A DNA stretch of 64,000 nt from NCBI GenBank assembly GCA_014529385.2, contig CM043956.1, forward strand, positions 84,743,721 to 84,807,720, in the 5' to 3' direction. Below the pieces are notes generated by a model. The model searched no databases and had not been told where the DNA came from. It worked only from the letters and a program-made list of their open reading frames with translations. Position numbers and translations under genes: made by a program. Source of the DNA: Adiantum capillus-veneris. Taxonomy: Eukaryota > Streptophyta > Polypodiopsida > Polypodiales > Pteridaceae. Of this stretch, positions 12,120 to 21,990 are shown in pieces. Every line of letters begins with the position of its first letter. Position 1 is the stretch's first letter.

Positions 12120-12866
12120 GCCTTTATTCCAATTCTCTCTCTCTCTCTCTCCACCACCACAGTAACCCTATCCGCCACTCTAAACTATCCCTCCCCTAGG
12201 GTGAGGGGCAGCCATCTGGGGGGGCGTCTGCATCCCTCAACAATGTCCCATCACCACCAGCAGGAACAATGAGGTCGGCCCTCATTGTCCCGCCATCGCT
12301 AGAGCAGAAGCTATGAGCACACCATCGCCAGCTTCAATAACCTGACAACCTCATTTAGCGAGTTGCAGAGCACTATTTCAACGCTTTTGCAGAGCCTCGT
12401 TTCAGCATCATCTAATTATCGTCTCACTGCTTCTCATTTTCTTTAAGCACCATTAAAAAAGTCTAATCTTGGTTCCCATAGTCGGGTTTGGTCACACAAC
12501 ATAGAAGAAAATCCGAAGATGCATTGGCCTCCTTCAACACACCAATGGCCAGCACATGCAAGAGTTTCCTTGTGGTGGCAGTTGCGCCTAGAAAGGATCC
12601 CGCCACTAATCAAGAAGCAAGTGCTGCTCTTGAATCCCAAGTTCAGGAACCTATTGGAGAGAATGAGCAACTCAAACAACGCTTTCTTAAGCTGGAGGAG
12701 ACAAAGATAGAGAGCCAAGCCCTACGTGCAAAATCCCAAGGCGTTGAAGCGTCCCTTACCAAAACTATCAAAGCAGTGAAGGAAGCCCATGAAGCGACAC
12801 ACGAGAAGATTGACACCAAGATTCAAGCAATTTAACAAGAATGCAAACTACAAGAATCCCTTGTCC
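12120..12866 (+). pseudogene. LINE-like ORF1, 5' part, interrupted by the CACTA insertion
   Basis: The open frame at 12,488-12,835 encodes a Gln/Glu/Lys-rich segment with heptad-like spacing (KQRFLKLEETKIESQALRAK), as in the coiled coil of LINE ORF1 proteins. One stop (TAA, about 12,833-12,835) breaks the frame. Past it the same frame reads QECKLQESLVL up to the CACTA insertion site. Across the site it rejoins 19,563-19,945 in frame (see that entry). The N-terminal boundary is unclear and a short TC tract sits near 12,137. The assignment to a LINE RNA-binding ORF1 rests mainly on the 3' part. Confidence 0.6.
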
Positions 12867-12869
12867 TTA
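12867..12869 (+). repeat. Target site duplication TTA, left copy
   Basis: TTA lies directly before the CACTA left terminus and matches TTA at 19,563-19,565 directly after the right terminus. Three-base target duplications are the rule for CACTA elements. Confidence 0.9.
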
Positions 12870-13010
12870 CACTACAACAAAAAAGGCTTCATCGACGCAG
12901 ATATCGACGCACTGCGTCGCTATGTGCGTCGATATCCGCGTCCCTGTGAACCTGTCGCTATTTGCGACGCAGATAGCGACGCGCATAGTTACGCAGAAAG
13001 GGACGACCAT
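12870..13010. promoter_or_regulatory. CACTA left terminus and subterminal repeats
   Basis: After the terminus, the motif CGACGC / GCGTCG recurs in both orientations (about 12,893, 12,904, 12,914, 12,927, 12,963 and 12,976). Several copies sit inside longer blocks such as TGCGTCGATATC and GCGACGCAGATA. In En/Spm the TnpA protein binds short subterminal repeats at both ends, so this motif is a good candidate for the binding site here. That function is inferred. Confidence 0.7.
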
Positions 13011-13269
13011 AACAGAAAAAAAAAATCTTGAGTAGAGGGCAGGTAGCTTGGCCTATGCCCAGTTAAAAGATGGACACAGCCACAGCCAGACTTCCTGCCC
13101 TCTGCCCAAGAAAGCGAGCAACACCAAAATCAACCATGCTCCTGCGCACAAAAATTTCGGCAGAGTTCCCTTTGTTTTTAAATAAACTTAAAAAAAAAAA
13201 CATATCATGTATACGCCTCCTACATGCTATCCATGTAGGATCTCACATGAGATTTAAGGCCAATGAAAG

Positions 13270-13600
13270 ACAAGTACTGTACCAACTGAAAAGCATAACC
13301 ATAACGAACCATAACCATAACTTAAAAGCATAACCATAACCAACCATAACCATAACTTAAAAGCATAACCATAACGAACCATAACCATAACTTAAAATCA
13401 TAGCCATAATGCAAATAACCATAACCATAAACAAAATTAACAATAACCATAAGCATAACCAGAAAGTTAAACATAACCATTAACAAAACCTGAACCATAA
13501 CTATGTCTATACAAGAATAGGAGACATGACCATGTCTATACAATGGCAATGATAATAATCATAACCATAAGAGAAACAATAACTGTCTGAATAATAACTG
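13270..13600 (+). repeat. CCATAA-rich minisatellite inside the CACTA left subterminal region
   Basis: Many copies of AACCATAACCATAA are spread over ~300 bp. A higher-order unit AACCATAACTTAAAAGCATA appears near 13,310, 13,350 and 13,390. The copies are irregular and interrupted. Tandem repeats like this are common in CACTA subterminal DNA. Confidence 0.85.
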
Positions 13601-13787
13601 TCTGTACCAAAAAGAGACACAGAAGCGTGTCTGTGTCTCACAAAGCATATATATGAAATCCGGTCCACTAATGACTAGGCGTCGCAACTTGCACATAGGA
13701 CAACTCACAAAATAAGTATTGATATTACTTCACATATACTTACTTAATTAAATCAACTCACACATATTAACGTCTCACCTCAAGCAA

Positions 13788-14923
13788 TCAGCGAGACTGT
13801 AAGGCCTCCCAATCTACAGGCTCTCCTGAAGCTTCAAGATCATTCAGTACGTCATAGATACCTCTACGATATCCATCTGACTCCTCCTGGCGTGTCGAAG
13901 CTCGATGCATCGCAAGATTCTGCGTTTATACAAAAATCAAAGTAATAAGAATACATGATTCATCGTGTTTTAAAAAACAGCATAGTTAAGATTGGATTAG
14001 AAACTCACAAACTCATAGCGAAAGGTATCGAAGCCTCCGTTGCCAAGATGATATGTCCCCCTGGTCATCAGTCGTACATGTGCGGCCTCACGCTGCTGTC
14101 TGAACCACGTGTCCGCTATCCGCTCATCCTCCCTGATCTGTAGCCACCTCTCGTGTGGGATGCCCGAAGGCTTCGACGAGACTGTCCTGAAAGCCTTCCG
14201 AGCTGCATCTCGTCGATGTTTCATGGTGTCCCGTGAAACACCCTTGATCCACCTCCTCGGAACAACGAAAGAACCCGGAGGAGGTTGGTACTCTCTCAGG
14301 ATGGTCTCCACTATGTAATTGAATTTGTCCCCATCCTGATCACCCCAAGAGGTCAAAAGGCTGGTCGAAAACTGCAGCTCTGCGAGTTGGCGAATCTGCT
14401 GTCGCATCTCAGTCCCGACTCTATCCATGTCAACAGAACCATCTGCCTGTACAATATAGAGCTTGGAGGCACTAGGATCGTGTGCCCCCCAAGGTGTCCA
14501 AGGTGTGCGAAGAGGTGTGTCGAGAGGTGTGCCTGGGTAGGCCGGGGGTCGTGAGCGAGGAGGAGTCGAAGCATTTGTGGACCCTCCTCCACAGCAACCA
14601 CCACCGCCACCTGACGATCGCCGAGATCGGCGAGTGCGCTTGTGCTGCGGAGATGAGGACGTACCCGCCTCTGTCCCACCCCTAGGTGTCGAAGCGGCCG
14701 TGATGGGAGAAGCAAGCGTCGTACCCATAGGGATCCTCGCCCCTGTAGGCGTCCCCCCCCTACGCATTGAACCCTCCGGTGTGAAGCCCGGAGGCGTAGT
14801 ACCCGTGGCTCTGGCTACCCAGTATTGAGAAGCCTCTGCCATCTGAGCAGGCGTCATCCGTGTAACAAGGCCCATGAATGCATCTGCACTCATGGAAGCC
14901 GGATCTGGAATCTGGTCTGCCAT
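13788..14923 (-). CDS. Second CACTA gene, TnpA-like protein (two exons, ~348 aa)
   Basis: The start is chosen as the ATG at 14,923 (MADQIPDPASM), just inside a 3' splice site at 14,933; an ATG at 14,938 lies across that site. Exon 1 runs 14,923-14,009. A GT-AG intron (13,920-14,008, 89 bp, donor GTGAGT) joins in phase to exon 2 (13,919-13,788) ending EPVDWEALQSR and TGA. The N-terminal part has Met/Ala-rich helices. Residues ~45-150 are Pro/Ser/Thr/Gly/Arg-rich, with a basic KRTRRSRRSS stretch that may be a nuclear localisation signal. The C-terminal half carries a conserved-looking block (SGIPHERWLQIREDERIAD...WFRQQREAAH). Position downstream of tnpD on the same strand fits TnpA, the subterminal-repeat binding accessory protein of En/Spm. 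I base TnpA on context, not on a confirmed domain. The frame has no internal stop. Confidence 0.75.
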
Positions 14924-14932
14924 ACTAAAGTC

Positions 14933-15026
14933 CTGCACAAAGAAAGTAAAATAAAGCTTCAGAACACAATTGTTTAAATTAACTTTAAGCTTAATTTTAA
15001 ATCAATGTCTTCACAAAAACACTTAC
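14933..15026 (-). other. Intron linking the tnpD-like and tnpA-like genes
   Basis: On the minus strand, GTAAGTG (donor, G at 15,026) follows directly after the tnpD terminal stop region, and a T-rich tract ending TTTGTGCAG (acceptor at 14,933) precedes the tnpA-like start. A 94-bp GT-AG intron between the two coding regions implies one pre-mRNA spanning both. In maize En/Spm, TnpA and TnpD are likewise made from one transcript by alternative splicing. Confidence 0.7.
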
Positions 15027-15030
15027 AGGC

Positions 15031-18000
15031 CTAGGCCTCGACGAGTGAGGCATCATCAATAAGATCTTGCACCGTATCATCGTCTATCTCTAATTGCAAA
15101 CATAACTCTGCCCCAACTCGTTCTGGCAGATTGTCTTCATCCATTGCATCTTCATCTACAAGTGTCAATTCTGGCTCGTCTACGTCATCCCTCGTATATC
15201 TGTCAGCTTCCTCTGCCATACCTTCGTCCATCTCATCTAATGTCACAGTAGTATGGACGTCGTCTGACTAAATTTCCTCCAGGAGATCTTGCCCTTCAAA
15301 TACTTGTTTATTTCTTGGAGCAACCTGAACCACAAACCACCATTGTCGCTCTCGAGGGTCCGGTACAAAGACCACTTGCTCGCAATGTTCGGGGAGAGCA
15401 AATGTGTCGTTCGCATCTGTCCAAATCTTTGTAGAATCTATTTGCACAAGTTTGTTTCCATCTCTGCGTACCGTTGCATTGCGACCAGAAGTAATCACCT
15501 TGAACCACTTCACATCCAACAAAAACATCTCAAACCGCCTGAAGCTTACTTTCAGGATATCTGACACCAGACCACAGTAATCCAAGTTGCTAGTGCTTTC
15601 ATTCGTGTCTCTAGCACTGGCCCTGCTCTTTTGCATGAAACAAACCATTAACCCATTTTCAAACGTGTTCCTTCTGCTGTCAATTTGTTGTGTTCTGAAA
15701 TACTTTCCATGCGACCACAGTGCCATGTATGTATGATACTTCCAGCCACATCCAATAGCCAGCTCTTCCTCTTCTAGAGATATGGGTTCTCCGATCTGTC
15801 GAGCTGCTCTCACTGTCTTGTCCAAACCTGCCATTGTAGGGAATTCAGGTAGAGGAGCGAGATAGTTTGGCAAGGGTAAGCCTCTAGTCGTTTGACTTCG
15901 CCTGAAATCCTGTTGCCCCCTATTGCGTCTCTCTTTCTCTTCTTCGTACCTTTCAAGCCATTTTTGCATCGGAGTTGAATTTAGTATACAGAACTTCATG
16001 ATCTTTTCTCGCATGGCCAGGTTCATTTTCTTCGGCACACCTTGCCCTTGCGGCTCCTCTCCCACCAATCTTGCATCCTCCTCATCGCTCCATAGTCGAG
16101 GCATTTCTGGGTCAGAAACGGATAGAAATTCGGTCGTCAATACAAGAGACTCTTGCACCCGCCATCCTTCTTCCATGCTCCCCTTTGGACGTGCTTTTTG
16201 GCGAACAAAACCCTTAAGTTTTTTCATGAACCGCTCTAGAAAGAACATCCAACGGCTGTGGACTGTACCTGCCATTGTAACCTCATCTACTACATGGATG
16301 AGCAAGTGCATTTGGATAGTTAGGGAGCTCGTGGGTAGATACTTCTTAATCATGCAAACTGCCTCAATGGAGTTATCCCTTGCAACTACAATAGATTCCT
16401 CTGGTATCTCCTTGAAAGAGATCCACCGCACTAGCTCTAAAATCTTATATATGTAGTTCCGCACTTCCTCTGTTAAACACCCCTTGATCGCAATTGGATG
16501 AATGAATTGCAAGAACTTATGCCAGTTGTGTGATTTCAATCCTGACAGTTGATCGTCACGGGTGAATGCTGTCCTGAGACATCGCATATATCCTGTTGGC
16601 GTCCTGAACTCTGAAATCACCCTTTTCACTTATCGCTCTTCGTTTTTTAGCAATACCCATGGCGCTCTTGGAAGTTTTGTTTGGCCAGCTGCATTGGTGA
16701 AAGGCCATAGCTCTGACATCTTTCCAACTAACTGCAAATCATCTCGTGAAGCTCGATTGTCTTTCATTCCCATGATTGTCTTCCAGAGGAGCTCTCCCAC
16801 ATTCTTGAATATATGCATTGGATCCAGCAAATGGTTAATTAGTAGATCACCCCAGTACGGCAACGTATGGAGAATGGACAAACGTTTCAATCCTGGAATA
16901 GGTTGCCCCTCATGTTGCTCCCATCGCCGACGCCACTCTTGTACATGCATAGGACGACATTTGACGCGACCAAGCTGACCTTCGCGCAAGTGATGGCCAT
17001 CTGGAAGATAACGGTGGTGGCCTTGAAAAATTTTCTTTCGAAGAGAGGCAGAATAGCACACATCCAAAGACTGCCCGCAAATTGGACATGCATTGTATCC
17101 CGAAGTTGTTAGCTCTGCATATATTAAAGCATGAATCAGGCCAAGGCAAAGGGCTTGCGAATAGGAAGAATTTTGTAAATCAATAACCATTACCAGAAGC
17201 TTCTCCGTATCCTAGCCAATCATGCATAGTCCACAGAAGGAGTCCATGGATCCTTGCATGTTGTCGTCCTACTGGTTCAACCGCATCTGCTATGTCGATC
17301 CCATGCCATAACTCCTGGAGCTCGTCAACTAGTGGTGCTAGATAAACATCCATGTTTTTTGCCTTGAACTTACCAGGGACAATCAAGCTTAATATCAAAT
17401 GACCCTTCTTGATGTCAAGCCATGGTGGGAGGTTGTAATTGATAAGGCACATAGGCCAAGTGCTCCATGACGAGCTGGTCAGAAGTTGCTTTGCGTCTGG
17501 CCTGGAGGGGGGCATTTCATTGCCAGCCGGGAGAAGTTGCTCCCACAATAACCTGTTTAAGCCACATTAAATTAAAAATCTCTCTGAGCACATCACTGTT
17601 GCAATCGGAAAATCTCTTTTGTAAATTACGTACCTAAACAAAGCAGTGACGCTTGCATCTGACCACCCGTACACTGACTGAAGATTCAAAAACGCCAGAC
17701 AAGTATGAAGCACATACATTTTGGCGCCTTCATAGATTGGTTGACTTGCCAACTTCCTCAACATGTCTTCAGGAGATAGGCGCACGGCTTCTGGTGCTTC
17801 TTTGTTCGTGTTCTCCTCGCTTGTCTGGAAGAAGGCATCCAGCATCTCCTCCATGCCGTCATCTTCTGTTTGTAAGCCCTTTTCTGCTTCCATCCGTGGC
17901 TCTATATTGGTCGGACGTTCATGCATAATCTTTTTTCTCTCTCTCTCAGATGTAGGTGCTATGTCGCAGAAATCAATTCCCGTTCCGTAGGAGTCGTATC

Positions 18001-18145
18001 GCAGACTCTGTACGGTTTCTCTAGCAAACTCTCCGTACTTGTGCACATGCTCATTACATATCCTATGCTTGCGCAGGATTTGATACTTGCAGAGCGTGCA
18101 CGAGCATGCAATCTTTTCCTCCATGTTAGTTGATGACGTTGCCAT
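15031..18145 (-). pseudogene. CACTA TNP2-type transposase (tnpD-like), three exons, two in-frame stops
   Basis: Exon 1 (18,145-17,634) begins MATSSTNMEE. It has a short Cys/His segment (CSCTLCK...EHVHKYGEFA) like the transposase-associated zinc region, then SQPIYEGAKMYVL and LNLQSVYGWSDASV. A GT-AG intron (17,553-17,633) leads to exon 2 (17,552-17,194), with TWPMCLINYNLPPWLDIKKG and MDVYLAPLVDELQELW of the TNP2 domain. A second intron (17,115-17,193) leads to exon 3, with ACPICG, HHRYLP, LPYWGDLLINHLLDPMHI and KNVGELLWKT. DUF4218 follows at about 16,250-16,480 (IQMHLLIHVVDEVTMAG, FFLERFMKKLKGFVRQ). DUF4216 lies at about 15,320-15,570 (FEMFLLDVKWFKV, DTFALPEHCEQVVFVPDPR). The tail is acidic. 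In-frame stops are TAA at 16,630-16,632, where the related relic near 48,960 has Gln, and TAG at 15,268-15,270 before the tail. Otherwise the frame is open for ~985 codons, so decay is recent. Confidence 0.9.
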
Positions 18146-18429
18146 CTACAATGATTATGAATGTTGTTTTAATATATATATATACACTCCTCACAATGTA
18201 AACTACCTCGCATTCTCTAGTCTTGCCCAATATCCGTACACCTCGGTCCAGAGGTGTACGGAGATCAGGACCACCGGGTCAAAATCTCGTCTTTATTGGT
18301 CAAATCCTATATGGGTAGACACATACGTGCACTCCCAGGTGTACATGGCAATGCATGTAGCAGGCAAAACCACTTTGCCTCTTTTAGTTCCATAGTTTCT
18401 TCTCTGTCTACGTACCCTATCTCTCGTTC

Positions 18430-18455
18430 TTTCTCTCCCGATCTCACTCTTGCTA

Positions 18456-18494
<39 letters not shown>

Positions 18495-18531
18495 CTCGCT
18501 CTCGCTATCTCTCTTTCTCTCTCTATTTCCC

Positions 18532-18614
<83 letters not shown>

Positions 18615-18625
18615 CTCTACTTCCC
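18430..18625. repeat. Long interrupted TC microsatellite
   Basis: TC dinucleotides with occasional G or T interruptions run for nearly 200 bp, the cleanest stretch being about 18,537-18,611. It lies upstream of the tnpD-like start, between that gene and the right terminus of the CACTA element. Confidence 0.95.
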
Positions 18626-18639
18626 TATCTCTCTACTGA

Positions 18640-19015
18640 TCGAACGAGCGACTGACCTAGGGAGATATAGACGCCCACGATTGCGGAGAACTACACAACA
18701 TCGACAGAGGCTGCATCAGAGGATCTAGCTAGGTCACTTTGGCTCGACATGCACAACGCCCGGTCAGACTACTGACCATGGAGGAGATTGATGAGATCCG
18801 CCAGCGACAGATGTTGGATCTCCTATGGTCTACCTATTCCAGCTAGCTGGTTTAGCCGTTTAGTCCACACCCAGTAGTTTAGGATTCCATAATATTTTTG
18901 TCATCTTTGTATCAGATCCATCACATTGTAACTTTCTTGTCTCATGTCTCATAGGTCACTTTGGCCTTTCGAAGACGTTAATATAACATTTCATTTAATT
19001 TCTTTTCTTTAATTT
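18640..19015 (+). mobile_element. LINE-like 3' end inserted within the CACTA element
   Basis: The stretch at about 18,911-18,975 (CTTTGTATCAG, then TCTCATAGGTCACTTTGGCC, TTTCGAAGACGTTAATAT) matches the 3' end of the LINE-like fragment on the minus strand at 21,137-21,230. That copy reads CTTTGTATCAG, TCTCATAGGTCATTTTGGCC and TTTTGAAGACGTTAATAT. In both copies a short T/A-rich tail follows (ATTTCATTTAATTTC here, ATATC repeats there), as expected of LINE or SINE 3' ends. Nothing upstream (18,640-18,850) is clearly coding. It is therefore a 5'-truncated LINE or a SINE sharing that tail. Confidence 0.6.
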
Positions 19016-19035
19016 TAATTTCCTAAGCATACATT

Positions 19036-19038
<3 letters not shown>

Positions 19039-19091
<53 letters not shown>

Positions 19092-19183
19092 CACACACAC
19101 ACACACCTCTCTTTCCTACACACACACACACACCGCTCTCTCTCTCTCTCTCTCTCTCTCTATTTCCTCCACACACACACACA

Positions 19184-19245
<62 letters not shown>

Positions 19246-19263
19246 TACACACACACACACACA
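19039..19263. repeat. Compound TC/AC microsatellite
   Basis: Blocks alternate: TC (about 19,039-19,088), AC (19,092-19,106), AC (19,118-19,132), TC (19,136-19,161), AC (19,171-19,186), TC (19,187-19,241) and AC (19,247-19,264). The CTACACACAC junction repeats four times, which points to duplication of a TC-CTACAC unit rather than independent slippage. Confidence 0.95.
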
Positions 19264-19394
19264 CGATGTAGAGAGAGAGCGAGAGAGGGAGGGGTTGGGG
19301 GGGGGCGGAGATGGACATAATACCTGCGCAACAGGTTTTGACCAAGATCTGAGCAGGCGAAAATGGCCCATGCGCGTGGGTTTTGCTTTTTTCC

Positions 19395-19562
19395 CCCAAA
19401 TTGTTTTGCGTCGCTATACGCGTGGCAAATAAAGCCTTTCCACGCGTATATCGGCGCACACTGCGACGCGTATATCTACTCACGCTAATTACGTCGATAT
19501 ACACATGGAAAAGCATGGCCGTCGATATATACGCGTCGATATCTTCATGTAGTGTTGTAGTG
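19395..19562. promoter_or_regulatory. CACTA right terminus and subterminal repeats
   Basis: CGACG/GCGTCG and ACGCGTATAT motifs recur (about 19,409, 19,441, 19,464, 19,492, 19,521 and 19,532), mirroring the left end. The inward-reading terminus is CACTACAACACTACATGAAG. The tnpD-like gene is transcribed away from this end, so its promoter should lie between here and 18,145. Confidence 0.7.
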
Positions 19563-19565
19563 TTA
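19563..19565 (+). repeat. Target site duplication TTA, right copy
   Basis: It is identical to 12,867-12,869 and lies directly outside the right CACTA terminus. Confidence 0.9.
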
Positions 19566-19945
19566 AGGCCAGGATTGGAGGACTTCACACACCTTGGTGC
19601 ACAAACGAGGACACCTTTGAAGAGGCAATCACCAAACTCAATGACACTCTTCAACCTGTCAACATTGAGCCTGAAATCATTTCCTAGATCAATGACACAC
19701 ACAAGTATGTGCCACCCGAGCATTGTATTCTCACCTTCAAGGACAAAGAAGAACAAAAAAAACTACTACGCCAATCTCGTCTCCTCAAGGGAGCAACATT
19801 ATGGATCACCGAAGAACCAACCACAGACCAATTCAAAACCAAATCAAGTGAGCTCAAGAAGGTACATGAAGCCGGCAAACAAGGTAAATGGGCACTTTAC
19901 TAAGGTGGTAAAGCCATCATCCAAGAATTTAAAAACCCCAAACTA
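19566..19945 (+). pseudogene. LINE-like ORF1, 3' part, after the CACTA insertion
   Basis: The frame continues from the 5' part once the CACTA element and one TTA are removed. It reads through NDTLQPVNIEPEIIS, a TAG stop (about 19,686), then INDTHKYVPPEHCILTF, KDKEEQKKLLRQSRLLKG, FKTKSSELKKVHEAGKQGKW and KAIIQEFKNPK, with one further stop near 19,900. The order of a conserved strand, an EEQKKLLRQSRLLK helix and a SSELKKVHEAGKQGKW helix resembles the C-terminal nucleic-acid-binding region of LINE ORF1 proteins. That is a resemblance by eye. No ORF2 follows. Confidence 0.6.
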
Positions 19946-21136
19946 GCAATTTCAACAAAATTTACCCTTTTGTATGCGCACGTAAAGATTGGTAAAAATT
20001 GCCAATTTTATTAGTGTGTGTGCATAAAAAGTGTTTAATTTGCATGATTGATTTAATTTTTGATTGCATATTTGATGTGTGTAATGGTTAATTACTGCGT
20101 TTTTGAGCTCAAAATAGGGATTTACACACTTCAATTGCGTCAAATTTTGACCTAATTTTGCCGGTTTAGTTTTGCTAAAGTCAAAGTCAATGGGAGCTAA
20201 AGTCTAGAAAGCTACACAAAGGTCACCACCAAAATATCCTCTGAAGAGACAGATTCTTCCAAAAAGTACAGTGGATCTTCTAAGATCAAAGGTTATTCAG
20301 ATGCAAGTGGACAATGCTCATCCATTGCAGACAAAAAGTGCAATATTACAACCATACGAGTTAACATCAATTGAAGCAGGTGATCAAAGCAAACAAGTTG
20401 AAGAAAAGGTTAATTCAAGGACACTGCCAAAACAAAAGCAGTCAATTTATACACGAATTCCAAGACGATTAAGTGCAACATTATTGGTGAGAACGAAGAA
20501 AATCTGTCAAGAGAAGTAAAGCTAGATTTTCAGTTATACAAGAACCTCATGTCCTTTCGCACTTGGAAAACGTGTGGACAACCACAGTTGGAAGATGCTC
20601 CTGAATTTGTGAGCATATAGGGGAAAAAAAATGAGCAGAATGCTAGGGAATCATCTCCACCGCCATTGAAGTAAGTTCAAAGACCATCATAACTCAATTC
20701 CATGTGATCACAGTAAAGGGTATGCCAGACAACATCATGATGGGAATGCCAATGGCCCAAAAGGTCCTAGAGATACAGAGTTCAATGAAGATGCAGTCTT
20801 CAGAGACAACCAAGAATGAAGACCAAGACTGGTCACCCACGGACGACAGTACAAGGTCCTCAAGCACTGTTAAACTTGAGACTTATATCAAAGCAGATCT
20901 ATTTGAAGATGAGTCATCTCCATCAGTTAGAACTTCAGAAGAGATTAAAGAAAATCAGGCAATAGCAAGTGCAAATCAAAAAGAGAAAAAAATACCATCA
21001 AAGCCAAAAGTTAAGAAGAACAAGATTGCAGACAACCAAGTAGGAATAGGAAGTCCAAAAATCAATCACTCATTGCTAGCTAAATCAGTTGATGAATGTC
21101 AAATTGGAAAACAGAGTCTCAAGTCACCTTCCATAT
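19946..21136 (+). other. Interior of an unassigned retroelement, Lys/Ser/Gln-rich open frames
   Basis: Purine-rich plus-strand sequence has short frames at 20,271-20,519 and 20,704-21,138 rich in Lys, Ser, Gln and Glu (for example KEKKIPSKPKVKKNK). No gag, RT or integrase motif is recognisable. It continues in the same style after the LINE fragment at 21,137-21,990. It leads to a polypurine tract and LTR start near 24,390, so I read it as retroelement interior. The family is unknown. Confidence 0.4.
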
Positions 21137-21990
21137 GATATGATATGATATATTAACGTCTTCAAAAGGCCAAAATGACCTATGAGACCAGCTGATACAA
21201 AGTGGTGAAACTAGTACAATGTCTGAAAAGTACAAAGGTACTGAATGCAGAAAATAAAAATGAGAAGTGAGTAGTGACAGTGAAAATGAAGTGTAGAGTA
21301 AGTTCTCAATGACACTCCGGATGTCGTGCTAGGATGTCCCTGATCCTCTGCCGAAGTCTCCATCTATGGAGTGTGCTCCTGTGTCTCGGTCATGGTCGCC
21401 TCGATCTCCCAAGCTCAATCGCCCTGTCAATGAGGGTGCCTCTGGTATGCACGCGCGCACAACTCTGCGTTGGTGGCTGCTCTCCTGGATTTCCCAATCC
21501 AAAGAAATTTGTGATCGGTCTCTGTGACTGTCGTGTCCCATGTTTCCTCAATAGACTATCCCTATGCCGCTGTAGCTCAAGTGGATATAAGCCAAGGCAT
21601 CTCTAATCCTCATACTTCATGACTCTATCAAGGGGTCCAAAGCCCTCCCTGAATAAGCAATGGAAGCGCCCTTGTATCTCATAATACACAGTGTAGTGGC
21701 ATATGTAATGTAACTCTGTCTTTGGCTCTATACCGCATAATTTACATATCCTGCTCTCTGGTGCATGGTATCCCTCTGAATATGCGCGTCTCAATCTACA
21801 AATGGTGCGAGGATGTGTGGATCTGACCTATAGCGCATCACAAACTATGAGACAGATGAGTGTCCATGTAGCTCGTACAAATCACAAACCCATCTCCCGA
21901 GAGATGGAGAAGGTGCTCCTTGTAGAAATCCATCTTCGTGCCCAACTCTTGCACTGGCTCTACCCATGTCCTCCATACAGAGACAATTAG
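21137..21990 (-). pseudogene. LINE ORF2 C-terminal end, 5'-truncated insertion
   Basis: On the minus strand 21,794-21,603 reads RICKLCGIEPKTELHYICH followed by YYEIQGRFHCLFREGFGPL, a Cys-x2-Cys...His...His/Cys zinc-binding end as found after the RT of many LINEs. Upstream (about 22,060-21,845) is another frame of the same protein with shifts. Downstream the 3' end carries TCTCATAGGTCATTTTGGCC and an AAGACGTTAATAT tail followed by ATATC repeats (21,137-21,160). It interrupts the Lys-rich plus-strand sequence on both sides. No target duplication was identified. Confidence 0.6.

Larger units (their letters stand above)
12870..19562 (-). mobile_element. Structurally complete CACTA (En/Spm) transposon, 6,693 bp
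   Basis: The left end reads CACTACAACAAAA at 12,870 and the right end, read inward on the minus strand, CACTACAACACTAC from 19,562. The outermost nine bases are identical, and an ATCGACGC block recurs about 12-13 bp further in on both sides. TTA is duplicated at both flanks. Inside, both genes run on the minus strand from the right end: a TNP2-type transposase gene (tnpD-like, 18,145 to 15,031), then a second gene (tnpA-like, 14,923 to 13,788). Subterminal regions carry CGACGC-type repeats, a CCATAA-rich minisatellite lies near the left end, and a LINE 3' fragment plus long TC/AC microsatellites lie in the right subterminal zone. Two in-frame stops in tnpD suggest it cannot now make a full transposase unless they are suppressed or spliced around. 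Confidence 0.95.

Noticed and set aside
13270-13600. Interstitial telomere repeat
   Set aside because: The unit is CCATAA-based, not CCCTAAA, and it belongs to the CACTA subterminal region.
14109-14828. Plus-strand frames overlapping the tnpA-like gene
   Set aside because: They are antisense shadows in a GC-rich coding stretch; the minus-strand frame has the splice sites, start context and conserved block.
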